Below are positions 1-6,366 of a stretch of DNA of 14,207 nt, piece after piece. This DNA comes from Actinomycetes bacterium. GTDB taxonomy: Bacteria > Actinomycetota > Acidimicrobiia > Acidimicrobiales > RAAP-2. Location of the stretch: positions 1-14,207 of the forward strand of contig JAJZMN010000054.1 of assembly GCA_021850345.1 (NCBI GenBank), read 5' to 3'. The notes beneath the pieces were generated by a model. That model worked only from the letters and a program-made list of their open reading frames with translations, made no database searches and had not been told where the DNA came from. The position numbers and the translations under genes are program-made. The stretch's first letter is position 1; every line of letters starts with the position of its first letter.

Positions 1-416
1 ATCGTGACCACGACGAAGGTGTGACGGCGGGTACGCAGCGCGATCAGTCCGAAGGGGATGGCGATCCCGAGCGCGACGACCCCGGCCACCGGCACGTACC
101 AGAACACGCCGAATCCGCCGGGGATGTGCTGGTAGAAGGTGATGAGCGCAACCGTGTAGGCACCGGCACCGAAGAACACGGCATGACCGATGCTGATGTA
201 GCCCGAGTAGCCACAAAACGCGTTCCAAGCCGTCGCCGCCGCCATGAAGATCACGGCGTAGAAGGCCATCGTGGTCACCGTCTGTGTGGTGATCACCAGC
301 GGGAAACCCAGGACGACGACGACGATCGCTATCCAGACCGCGATCTTCGCCCAGCGCGCGGCGGTGCCGGTGGGATCTTCGACCCCCCCGAGGAGCTCAC
401 CGGACCTTTGGCTCAC
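1..416 (-). CDS. livM: Branched-chain amino acid-type ABC transporter permease LivM (N-terminal part, cut by window edge)
   Basis: This is the inner-membrane permease of a LivFGHMJ-type importer and pairs with the LivH permease encoded just upstream. About 138 codons are visible. The GTG start at 416 shares a 4-bp GTGA overlap with the livH stop, so the two are almost certainly translationally coupled. The N-terminus is a short hydrophilic segment (SQRSGELLGG...), then a hydrophobic helix (about residues 25-42, rich in IVVVVLG), a second (AFYAVIFMAAATAW) and the LivM hallmark GYSGYISIGHAVFFGAGAY, followed by another helix. The gene runs off the left edge, so the C-terminal helices and the EAA-like loop that contacts the ATPase are not seen. 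The ATP-binding subunits LivG and LivF would be expected next, outside the window. The family is clear; the transported substrate is not. Confidence 0.93.
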   Translation of the reverse strand, partial: MSQRSGELLGGVEDPTGTAARWAKIAVWIAIVVVVLGFPLVITTQTVTTMAFYAVIFMAAATAWNAFCGYSGYISIGHAVFFGAGAYTVALITFYQHIPGGFGVFWYVPVAGVVALGIAIPFGLIALRTRRHTFVVVT

Positions 417-1294
417 TGCGCCCTCACGGCGATCTTGCCGAACAGCCCCTGCGGCCGGACCGACAGCACGAGGAGGAGCACGACGAAGTAGACGACCGGG
501 GCCCAGACCGGCGACCAGACGACCGCGACAACGTCTTCGACGACCAGCATGAGCAGCGCAGCGCCCATGGCACCGCCCATGCTCCCGAGACCTCCCAACA
601 CGACGATGGTCAGCAGCCGCGAGATGAGGTCGGCATTGGTGTTGGCATTGAACCCGTTGGTCACCCCGAACACCATCCCGCCCGCCGCCGTGACGGCCAC
701 GCCGATCCCGAAGGTGATGGTGGCCACCCGCTTGACGTTGATCCCGATGAGGGCGGCCGCCGTGCGATCTTGGAGCGCTGCTCGCAGGCTGGCGCCGAAT
801 CGGGTGCGGTACATGAGCGCGTAGAGCGCTGCGAGCAGGACGGCAGCCAGCGCGAAGCCGTAGACGTAGATGGACTGCAGGTAGAAGCCCAGCACGTGCC
901 AGGTGCTCACGGCGTACGACGGATGGATCTGCACGACTGTCGTGCCAAACACGATGTCGAGGATGCCTTCGATCACGAGGGTGATGGCAAAGGTGACCAG
1001 AATCGACATCGAGACCCGGTCTCGCTGCCCCAGGCGGCGGATGAACGCCCACTCGGCCCCGATCCCGATGACGAACAATGCCGGGATCGTGATGAGCAGC
1101 CCGAGGAACGGGTCGATTCCGAGGTGCTCCCAGAGCGCGTAGCTCAGGTAGGCGCCAAGAATCACGAAGATCCCCTGGGCGATGTTGATGACCTCGAGCA
1201 TCCCAAAGAGCAGGGTGAGACCGGCGGCCATGAGCGCGTACAGGCCGCCGGTCAACACCCCGTCGATGATCGCTCGGGTGATCTGGGTGCCCAT
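413..1294 (-). CDS. livH: Branched-chain amino acid-type ABC transporter permease LivH
   Basis: A 293-residue inner-membrane permease of normal family length with about eight hydrophobic segments. Family signatures are seen: GLYALMAAGLTLLFGM near the N-terminus, EVINIAQGIFVILGAY (the usual form is GVINFAHG...), a cytoplasmic loop ALQDRTAAALIGINVKRV that matches the EAA-like contact site for the ATPase, and VLGGLGSMGGAMGAAL near the C-terminus. The ATG start is backed by an AAGGAG ribosome-binding site 9 nt upstream (1304-1309). It lies 72 bp downstream of the binding-protein gene and overlaps livM by 4 bp, so binding protein, LivH and LivM form one operon. Members of this family carry leucine/isoleucine/valine but also urea, short amides, aromatic acids and other small acids, so the substrate is open. 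Confidence 0.94.
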   Translation of the reverse strand: MGTQITRAIIDGVLTGGLYALMAAGLTLLFGMLEVINIAQGIFVILGAYLSYALWEHLGIDPFLGLLITIPALFVIGIGAEWAFIRRLGQRDRVSMSILVTFAITLVIEGILDIVFGTTVVQIHPSYAVSTWHVLGFYLQSIYVYGFALAAVLLAALYALMYRTRFGASLRAALQDRTAAALIGINVKRVATITFGIGVAVTAAGGMVFGVTNGFNANTNADLISRLLTIVVLGGLGSMGGAMGAALLMLVVEDVVAVVWSPVWAPVVYFVVLLLVLSVRPQGLFGKIAVRAQ

Positions 1295-1303
1295 CTGGGC
1301 AGG

Positions 1304-1309
1304 CTCCTT
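1304..1309 (-). promoter_or_regulatory. Ribosome-binding site of livH
   Basis: AAGGAG on the minus strand, 9 nt before the livH ATG. It fixes the start codon of livH. I see no convincing terminator hairpin in the 72-bp gap between the binding-protein gene and livH, consistent with one transcript. Confidence 0.7.
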
Positions 1310-1366
1310 CTGTCAGCTACCTTCCTGGGGAAGTAGCGGTCGGACGACTCCGGCTCAGCGGCGGGC

Positions 1367-2674
1367 TCAACTGCCCCAAGGCGGCTTCGGGAACAGCGGT
1401 GGGACCGATCCCTTCGCCTTCTTGGGCAGGATCTGGACCAATGTCGGCTTGCCGTTCTTTGTCTGCCACTGGAACGCGAACACGAGGCCTGCGACGTTCT
1501 CTCCCAACGAATTGAACCGCACGGGGCCCTGGATCGATGTAAACGGCTTCCCCTTGTGCAGGTACTTGATGATCTTCGCATTTGTGAAGCTGTGGACGGC
1601 CTTCACGACCTGCGTCAGCACCTGCCCCACGGAGTAGGCCTCGGCGGATGTCGAAGCGATGTCCGTGGCACGGCCGCCGTACTTCTTGAGGTACGCCTTC
1701 ACGAACGCCTTGCTCGACTTGCTCGCGTAGCCGGGGTACCAACCGTTGGGGTTGATGACCCCGAGGGCGTTCTTTGTCCCGACTGCCTTGAGGAAGGTTG
1801 TCCCCTTGTCCGACCCGGCCGCGAAGACGAGGATCTTCGGGTTGTAGTGCTGCGTCTCGAAGGCGCTCATGAACGCCGACACCTGTGTGGCGGAGACCGT
1901 ACCGATGAGCGCGATCTGCGCGTTGGTGGCGGCCACCGCGTCGGCGATCGGGGTGAAGTCGGTCGTCTCTGTCGGGAACACCTTTGTGTAGACGTTCTTC
2001 AGGCCGGCCTTGGTCAAAGCAGCCCGCGTGGAGGGGAACGCCGCCTTGGTGAAGATTGTTGTGATGGTCGCGTACGCGACGGTGGTCGGTCGCTTCGACT
2101 TGGGTATCGACTTGATCCATTGCACGACGGGCTTGAAGCCTGTCGCGACGGGATAGGACACGTCGAAGACGTTCGGCAGATGCAGGTCGAAGACCGACGG
2201 CGCACCGCCCGCCCCTTCGATGAGGGCATACCCCTGCCGGTGAGCCGCCTTGGCAGCGGCCACGGTCAGCAGCGAGGAGAACGGTCCGATGGTGAGCTTC
2301 ACGTGGTCATGGGTGATCAGGGTCGTGTAGTTGGCGGCAGCCTGTGTCGGGCTCGACGCGTCCGAGAGAAACTTGAGCACGATCCGGTGACCGAGGAGGC
2401 CGCCGTGCTGGTTCTGGTAGGCAGCCCAGAGGCGATAGCCGCGTGTGAACGCCTTGCCCGATGTCGAGAAGTCGCCGGAGAACGAGAGCGACGCCCCGAT
2501 CACCACCGGTGACTTGAGCTTCTTGCCGTGGTGCGCCGACGCAGCGTCGGACACGGCGCCCGACGCTGCGAGCATCGTCCCTGCGGCCAGCGCTCCCGCG
2601 ACCCCGGCACGGACGAGCGCGGAGCGCACTCGCCGCCCGGCGCCTCCGGCGCCCGTCGCACAGCTCATCTTCAT
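1367..2674 (-). CDS. ABC transporter substrate-binding protein, LivJ/Peripla_BP_6 type
   Basis: A secreted ligand-binding protein of about 435 residues, the receptor of the LivHM importer encoded next to it. The N-terminus has a basic stretch (RRVRSALVRAG), a hydrophobic core (VAGALAAGTMLAASGAV) and a likely signal-peptidase site after DAASA (residue ~47). There is no lipobox, so it may be released or held by the cell wall. The mature part shows Peripla_BP_6 features: VVIGASLSFSGDFSTSGKAF, the GYRLWAAYQNQHGG helix, LLGHRIVLKFLSDASSPTQA and TIGPFSSLLT, followed by the second lobe. Two starts are possible: ATG 2674 (3 nt after a GGGAGGG sequence) and ATG 2668 (9 nt after it). An upstream in-frame extension to 2737 is open but overlaps the preceding gene and is unlikely. 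It starts only 19 nt after the dehydrogenase stop, so coupling with that gene is plausible. Confidence 0.92.
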   Translation of the reverse strand: MKMSCATGAGGAGRRVRSALVRAGVAGALAAGTMLAASGAVSDAASAHHGKKLKSPVVIGASLSFSGDFSTSGKAFTRGYRLWAAYQNQHGGLLGHRIVLKFLSDASSPTQAAANYTTLITHDHVKLTIGPFSSLLTVAAAKAAHRQGYALIEGAGGAPSVFDLHLPNVFDVSYPVATGFKPVVQWIKSIPKSKRPTTVAYATITTIFTKAAFPSTRAALTKAGLKNVYTKVFPTETTDFTPIADAVAATNAQIALIGTVSATQVSAFMSAFETQHYNPKILVFAAGSDKGTTFLKAVGTKNALGVINPNGWYPGYASKSSKAFVKAYLKKYGGRATDIASTSAEAYSVGQVLTQVVKAVHSFTNAKIIKYLHKGKPFTSIQGPVRFNSLGENVAGLVFAFQWQTKNGKPTLVQILPKKAKGSVPPLFPKPPWGS

Positions 2675-2693
2675 GATCCCTCCCTTGTTGGCT

Positions 2694-3842
2694 TCACGTC
2701 TCCGAAGGCGCCGGCGCCGCGCGAGGCGCGTCGTCACCTCCCGGATCCCCCTGCACTACACGCGACCCGACCGTTCCTGGTCGATGGCCATGCGTCATTT
2801 CGTCTCGGCGATCGTGCCACTCGTTGCGGGCGGCCACCCTGCCACTGGGACCGGCGTCACCGTTGCGATCCTTGCCGTCGACCCCGGCAGGCGCCATCGC
2901 CGGCGACAAGCCGTCGCCGACCTCCGCGTGTTCGCTCTGCAACTCGAGCCCCGCACCTCTCGCCACGATCCCCAGGAGGGCCGCGAAGTCCATGTCGCCG
3001 ATCCCCTCCCCGATGCCCGCCTGGAGGAGCTGGCGCACGAGCGCGGCCACCGGCATGGGCGTTTCGAGCAGTCGAGCGGCGTCGAGCCCGAGGTCGAAGT
3101 CCTTGTGGAGAAGGCGGGTGGTGAAGGTAGGCGCGAAGTCGAGGTTGACCAGTGCCGGCGTCTTGTAGCTGGTGAACATCGAGCCCATCACCGAATCGTT
3201 CAGGAAGCCGAGGAGATCCTGGCGACGCACGCCTCCCTTCTCGGCGAGGACCGTCACCTCGACGAGGGACTGGATCACCACCCCGAGGAGGAGGTTGTGG
3301 CAGAGCTTCACGAGCCGGGCGACGTCGCCCTCGCCGACATAGGTCGCCTCCCGGGCCACCGTCGTGAGGTAGGAGTAGGTGGCGTCGAAGGCGTCCCTCG
3401 GCCCCGAGACGGCCATGGTGAGCTTTCCCGCCTGCGCGACCTTCGGGTTGCCGCTCACCGGCGCGGCGAGGAAGGCGACGTCACGCGCCGCTGCGAGCTC
3501 CCGTGCGTGTGCACTGGCCTCTTGTGAGACCGTGGAGCAGTCCACCACGACTGGTGGTGGAGACGGGGCGGCGAGGAGCCCGTTGCTGCCGCCCAACACC
3601 TCCAACAGGTCGTCAGAGGAGGCGACGGTGATGAAGACGACGTCGCGACCGCCCAGGTCCGAGACGCCGTCGACGACCGTCGCACCCATTCGCGCGAGCG
3701 GGTCGGTCTTCGCGCGCGTCCGGTTGTAGACGGCCAGATCCAGCCCCGCTGTGAGGAGGCGACCTGCCATCGCGCTGCCCATGCGGCCGGTCCCGATCCA
3801 GCCGAGCGAGCCCCCCGCGGTCGCCTGCGCAACCGATTGCAC
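2694..3842 (-). CDS. NAD(P)-dependent beta-hydroxyacid dehydrogenase family oxidoreductase with long C-terminal tail
   Basis: A soluble oxidoreductase of the 3-hydroxyisobutyrate dehydrogenase / tartronate semialdehyde reductase family. Residue numbers are from the GTG at 3842. A Rossmann fold opens with GWIGTGRMGSAMA (about residues 14-26, GxGxxG), and VYNRT after the second strand favours NADP. Substrate loop: APVSGNPKVAQAGKLTMAVSG (usual form APVSGG..GA..G.L). The catalytic lysine is the K of ARLVKLCHNLLLG (about residue 179), with the usual Asn 4 residues later. The helical domain ends near GIVARGAGLEL (about residue 301), where family members normally stop. Here about 80 Gly/Asp/Arg-rich residues follow, reaching to 19 nt before the binding-protein gene. 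A TTG start at 3878 is also open (394 aa) but has no Shine-Dalgarno and overlaps a good -35 box. The substrate is unknown; a link with the adjacent importer is inferred. Confidence 0.88.
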   Translation of the reverse strand: MQSVAQATAGGSLGWIGTGRMGSAMAGRLLTAGLDLAVYNRTRAKTDPLARMGATVVDGVSDLGGRDVVFITVASSDDLLEVLGGSNGLLAAPSPPPVVVDCSTVSQEASAHARELAAARDVAFLAAPVSGNPKVAQAGKLTMAVSGPRDAFDATYSYLTTVAREATYVGEGDVARLVKLCHNLLLGVVIQSLVEVTVLAEKGGVRRQDLLGFLNDSVMGSMFTSYKTPALVNLDFAPTFTTRLLHKDFDLGLDAARLLETPMPVAALVRQLLQAGIGEGIGDMDFAALLGIVARGAGLELQSEHAEVGDGLSPAMAPAGVDGKDRNGDAGPSGRVAARNEWHDRRDEMTHGHRPGTVGSRVVQGDPGGDDAPRAAPAPSET

Positions 3843-3849
3843 GACCGCC

Positions 3850-3878
3850 AGTCTGCGGATCGGAGCTGCGGTTGTCAA
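3850..3878 (-). promoter_or_regulatory. Candidate sigma-A-type promoter of the oxidoreductase, probably giving a leaderless mRNA
   Basis: On the minus strand a consensus TTGACA (3878-3873) is followed by exactly 17 nt and then CAGACT (3855-3850), which keeps the key A2, A4 and T6 of the -10 hexamer. The GTG at 3842 begins 7 nt after the -10, where transcription would start. No Shine-Dalgarno sequence precedes this GTG, so translation would be leaderless, a common arrangement in Actinomycetota. It would give the dehydrogenase and transporter operon its own promoter downstream of the lacI-type gene. Confidence 0.5.
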
Positions 3879-3896
3879 GGGGACGAGGTGGCGGGC

Positions 3897-4001
3897 ATCC
3901 TCGGGTCCTGGTCGGGCCGTCCTCGGGTCCTGGTCGGGCCGTCTTCGGGCCTCCTCGGGTACTGGTCGGGCCTCCTCGGGTCCCGTCCTCGGGTCCTACG
4001 G
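3897..4001. repeat. GC-rich tandem repeat array (~21-22 bp unit, partial copies)
   Basis: Read on the plus strand, the core CCTCGGGTCCTGGTCGGG occurs in adjoining copies starting near 3899 and 3921, again with one change near 3953 (CCTCGGGTACTGGTCGGG), and as truncated copies near 3942, 3973 and 3986. The period is 21-22 bp. The array occupies most of the 153 bp between the regulator stop and the dehydrogenase start; its last few bases reach the final codons of the regulator. No gene is seen in it. It may be slippage-derived spacer DNA or a regulatory/terminator region. Confidence 0.8.
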
Positions 4002-5039
4002 CGCCCCCACCCGCTCGCGCACACGGGCGGTCGAACCGCGCCGGACGAGCTCCGGGTCGACGTGGACGATCTGGACAGGGGTGTCTGGATCGCGCAGGTG
4101 GCCGAGCAGCAGCTCGGCCGCGTGGACACCGAGCTCGTGGTGGGGGATCCGCACCGTGGTGAGCGGCGGGTTCAGCCGGTCGATGAAGGGCATGTCGTTG
4201 AACCCGACGATCGAGACGTCGTCCGGGCACACGAGATCCGCATGCTCCAACGCCGAGTAGCACCCGAGAGCGAGCATGTCGTTGCCCGCGATGATCGCGC
4301 TGGGGCGATCCGCACCTCCGAGCAGCTTCGTCGCGCACCGCTCGCCCTCGGCGATGGTGAAGGCCTCCGCGAACGTCACGAACCGGGGATCTGCCCCCTT
4401 TCCCGTCGCCGCCATGGAGGACAGGAAGCCCTGATACCGCGCGAACCCCGTCGACATGGATTGCGGTCCGGCCACGTGCCCGATCCGCTCGTGGCCCAGG
4501 CCGCGAAGGTGCTCGACGACCATCCGGATCCCTTCGGCGTCGTCAACCGACACGGAGGAGAACCCGCCCTCCTCGACGACCCGGTTCAACAGCACGATGG
4601 GAAGGCCCATCTCCGCGAGCTCTGCGACCGCGAGGTCCTGCCGGTGGGCGGTGGCCAGGATGAGGCCGTCGACGCGCCTGTCCACCATGCCCGCGAAGAT
4701 CCGGCGTTGACGGTCCGGGTCGTTCTCGGTGTTCGCCAGCAAGGCGACGTACCCGTCTTCGAAGAGCCGCCCCTCCACACCGCGCACCATGGGGGGAAAG
4801 AGCGGGTTGTTGATGTCGGGGATGACGATCCCCACCGAGTTGGTTCGCCGGGTCTTGAAGCTCCGGGCGAGCAAGTTCGGCTTGTACTCGAGCGCGGCTG
4901 CCGCGGCCAAGACCCGCTCCACCGTCTGGGGCCGGACGAGCGACCGCGTCGCGTCGTTCAGGGCACGGGAAGCCGTGCCCGGATGCACCCCGGCGGCCTC
5001 CGCCACTTCCCGCAGCGTCACGGCGTCTTTGGGCACCAC
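3996..5039 (-). CDS. LacI/GalR-family transcriptional regulator
   Basis: A 347-residue DNA-binding repressor of normal family length. The N-terminal LacI helix-turn-helix is clear (about residues 8-27: TLREVAEAAGVHPGTASRAL), with a recognition helix of the V.P.T.SRALN type. The hinge helix follows (YKPNLLARSFKTRRTNSVGIVIPD), then a two-lobed effector-binding domain of the periplasmic-binding-protein type: INNPLFPPMVRGVE, RRVDGLILATA, GLPIVLLNR, VDDAEG, HVAGP, PSAIIAGNDMLALG, DDVSIVGFNDMPF, LTTVRIP. Start: GTG GTG in tandem at 5039/5036, with GGTGGAGG just upstream; the second GTG has the better spacing (4 nt). Its position before the dehydrogenase and Liv-type importer suggests it controls them and itself, with a catabolic metabolite as inducer (inference). 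No effector can be named. Confidence 0.95.
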   Translation of the reverse strand: MVPKDAVTLREVAEAAGVHPGTASRALNDATRSLVRPQTVERVLAAAAALEYKPNLLARSFKTRRTNSVGIVIPDINNPLFPPMVRGVEGRLFEDGYVALLANTENDPDRQRRIFAGMVDRRVDGLILATAHRQDLAVAELAEMGLPIVLLNRVVEEGGFSSVSVDDAEGIRMVVEHLRGLGHERIGHVAGPQSMSTGFARYQGFLSSMAATGKGADPRFVTFAEAFTIAEGERCATKLLGGADRPSAIIAGNDMLALGCYSALEHADLVCPDDVSIVGFNDMPFIDRLNPPLTTVRIPHHELGVHAAELLLGHLRDPDTPVQIVHVDPELVRRGSTARVRERVGAP

Positions 5040-5112
5040 GCCTCCACCGGCCTCGGTCCTTAGCCGCTGGAGCGGGACGATAGCGCGCTCGGCGCGAGCA
5101 CGGCGGGTTCTC

Positions 5113-5159
5113 GCGCCGACCGGCCTGCCGAACGGCTACTCGGTCCCTCCGGTCGGTGC
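5113..5159. repeat. Imperfect 11-bp inverted repeat upstream of the LacI-family gene
   Basis: Left arm GCGCCGACCGG (5113-5123) and right arm CCGGTCGGTGC (5149-5159) are complementary apart from one position, with 25 nt between. It lies 74-120 bp upstream of the regulator start and 78 bp or more past the stop of the collagen-like gene, both on the minus strand. It could be an operator region or a terminator stem, but there is no T-tract. Nothing else is recognised in the 197-bp gap (5040-5236) except a small palindrome GCTCG-GCG-CGAGC at 5087-5099. Confidence 0.35.
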
Positions 5160-5236
5160 GGGCATGCTCACCGGTGGCGACACGCTCACCGGCGCGTTGG
5201 CGCAGCGAGGAGACGGGCGAGATGACGAGAGGGGCG

Positions 5237-6100
5237 TCACCGCCGGCCACACAGGAGGTAGGGCTCGAGGGTCATGACCTGGCCTCCGGTGAGGGTGCCG
5301 GTCACGACCGCGACCGTGCGCCACCCGCCTGCCACCGGGTAGGACGACTCGAGCGCCACACCGCCTGGCGCGCCGGACGCGCCGGACGACGGGGACGAGC
5401 TCCCTGACGGTGTCGACTTCGTGCCCGACCGTGCAGCCGTGCCCGACGTGGCGCTTCCCGCTGTCGACCTCGACGTGCCCTTTGTGGACGTGACCTTTGT
5501 GGACGTGCCCTTTGTGGACGTGCCCGAGGTGCTCGCCGACTTCTTGGGGGCCGTCGCCGCCACACGGCCACCGCCCCCGAGCACGACCTCTCCGGCGGGA
5601 CACGACGTCAACGCGGTCAGCGTCGTCCCCGCGGCGGGATCGGGCGCAGACTTGAGCACCTTCGCCGTCACGATCGTGCTCTTTGCGATGGTGCCCGGGA
5701 GTCCGGGCTTCCCCTCCGACCCCCTGGCGCCCTGGGGCCCGGGGGGTCCCGCGAGACCGGTGGCGCCCCTGGGGCCCGCCGGCCCGGCGGGCCCTTGCGG
5801 GCCCACCAGGCCTTGGACCCCCTGCGGGCCTTGGGGTCCCTGGGCACCTTGGGACCCTGCCGGCCCGACAGGACCGGGAACCGGCGCGGGAGAACGGACC
5901 AGCGCCACGACGCCGAGCGCCATGCCGCCCGCGCCGAGTGCGAGCGCGGCGACGATCAGCGCAGCGAAGGCGCCTCTGCCCCAGTGGCTCCGCGAGGTCC
6001 CCCCGTCGACTCCTGCGACCGTCGCGTCCGGCGGAACGACCATCAGCCCGGTCGGCTCGTCTCCAGTCCTCGCCTGCGCCTTTCCCTGCGCCCATGCCAT
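5237..6100 (-). CDS. Membrane-anchored collagen-like (GXY repeat) surface protein
   Basis: A 287-residue protein with a cytoplasmic N-terminus of about 40 residues, one membrane helix (about 43-68, [17 protein letters not shown]...), a Pro-rich linker and 20 unbroken collagen triplets (residues 76-135, e.g. [16 protein letters not shown]), followed by an outside head domain. The head has two halves typical of actinobacterial collagen-like proteins: a Cys-containing strand ([17 protein letters not shown], 163-179) and a final part ([15 protein letters not shown]...[10 protein letters not shown], 253-287) with a second Cys, which may form a disulfide with the first. Between them lies a Ser/Thr/Lys-rich insert (about 187-240) built in part from 5-residue repeats. 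The ATG start has GGAGG 9 nt upstream. It is probably a trimeric surface stalk for adhesion or envelope structure; its exact role is unknown. It is divergent from the two-component operon and may be under its control. Confidence 0.9.
   Translation of the reverse strand: MAWAQGKAQARTGDEPTGLMVVPPDATVAGVDGGTSRSHWGRGAFAALIVAALALGAGGMALGVVALVRSPAPVPGPVGPAGSQGAQGPQGPQGVQGLVGPQGPAGPAGPRGATGLAGPPGPQGARGSEGKPGLPGTIAKSTIVTAKVLKSAPDPAAGTTLTALTSCPAGEVVLGGGGRVAATAPKKSASTSGTSTKGTSTKVTSTKGTSRSTAGSATSGTAARSGTKSTPSGSSSPSSGASGAPGGVALESSYPVAGGWRTVAVVTGTLTGGQVMTLEPYLLCGRR
5472..5525 (-). repeat. 15-bp in-frame tandem repeat inside the collagen-like gene
   Basis: Three 15-bp units (plus strand GACGTGCCCTTTGTG, second unit with one change) at 5472-5486, 5487-5501 and 5502-5516, plus a partial fourth. 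Since 15 is a multiple of 3, copy-number change keeps the frame. They encode the [15 protein letters not shown] repeats in the Ser/Thr-rich insert of the surface protein. Confidence 0.9.
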
Positions 6101-6226
6101 GCGTGCGGTCCTCCATCTCTACGCATCCGTGCGGATCCCGGTGGATCCTGGTGATCCTCGCGGCGCGCCCTCGCGCGGCGACGCCTCAAGGTTCCCAACC
6201 GCTCTCTGGGATCGGACCAGGTCAGT

Positions 6227-6243
6227 GTTACAGTACCGTTACA
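6227..6243. promoter_or_regulatory. Direct repeat GTTACA-N5-GTTACA, candidate MtrA-like response-regulator site
   Basis: Two perfect GTTACA hexamers (6227-6232, 6238-6243) with an 11-bp period, one helical turn, as used by OmpR-family dimers. It lies between the divergent collagen-like gene (start 6100) and the response-regulator gene (start ~6367), about 125 bp from each. A TACAGT at 6229-6234 could serve as a plus-strand -10. MtrA proteins bind direct repeats of this general form, so autoregulation of the operon and control of the collagen-like gene is a fair inference. The rest of the 266-bp intergenic stretch shows only a short GGATCC(C/T)GGT tandem repeat at 6133-6152. Confidence 0.5.
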
Positions 6244-6366
6244 AACGTTGTCGTGCCGAAAGGTGCCCCGGCGCGGCGGCGCGATCCGCGAAACTCGACC
6301 CTTGAAGCCGGTGCGGGGCGTGGGTCTCAAGCACCGCGAGCGACAGACGGAGAGGTGGGCCGAGGC

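Noticed and set aside
3897..4001. CRISPR-like array
   Set aside because: Repeats are adjoining with no unique spacers of constant length, and there are no cas genes.
3837..5063. 408-codon plus-strand open frame opposite the LacI-family gene
   Set aside because: The minus strand has a complete LacI-family protein with conserved motifs; the plus frame is low-complexity Arg/His/Asp-rich and spans the tandem repeat.
6133..6160. GGATCC(C/T)GGT short tandem repeat in the divergent intergenic region
   Set aside because: Only about 2.5 copies of 10 bp; too short to give a role, and likely chance or slippage.
5421..6305. Plus-strand open frame giving Gly-Pro-rich repeats opposite the collagen-like gene
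   Set aside because: The GPAGP-like repeats arise because GGNCC-rich collagen codons read similarly on the other strand. The minus frame has the membrane helix, perfect GXY register and head domain.
5683..6366. Long N-terminal extension of the response-regulator frame
   Set aside because: The frame is open by chance in GC-rich DNA, runs antisense through the collagen-like gene and has no domain. Receiver-domain proteins start right before RRILFIEDD.
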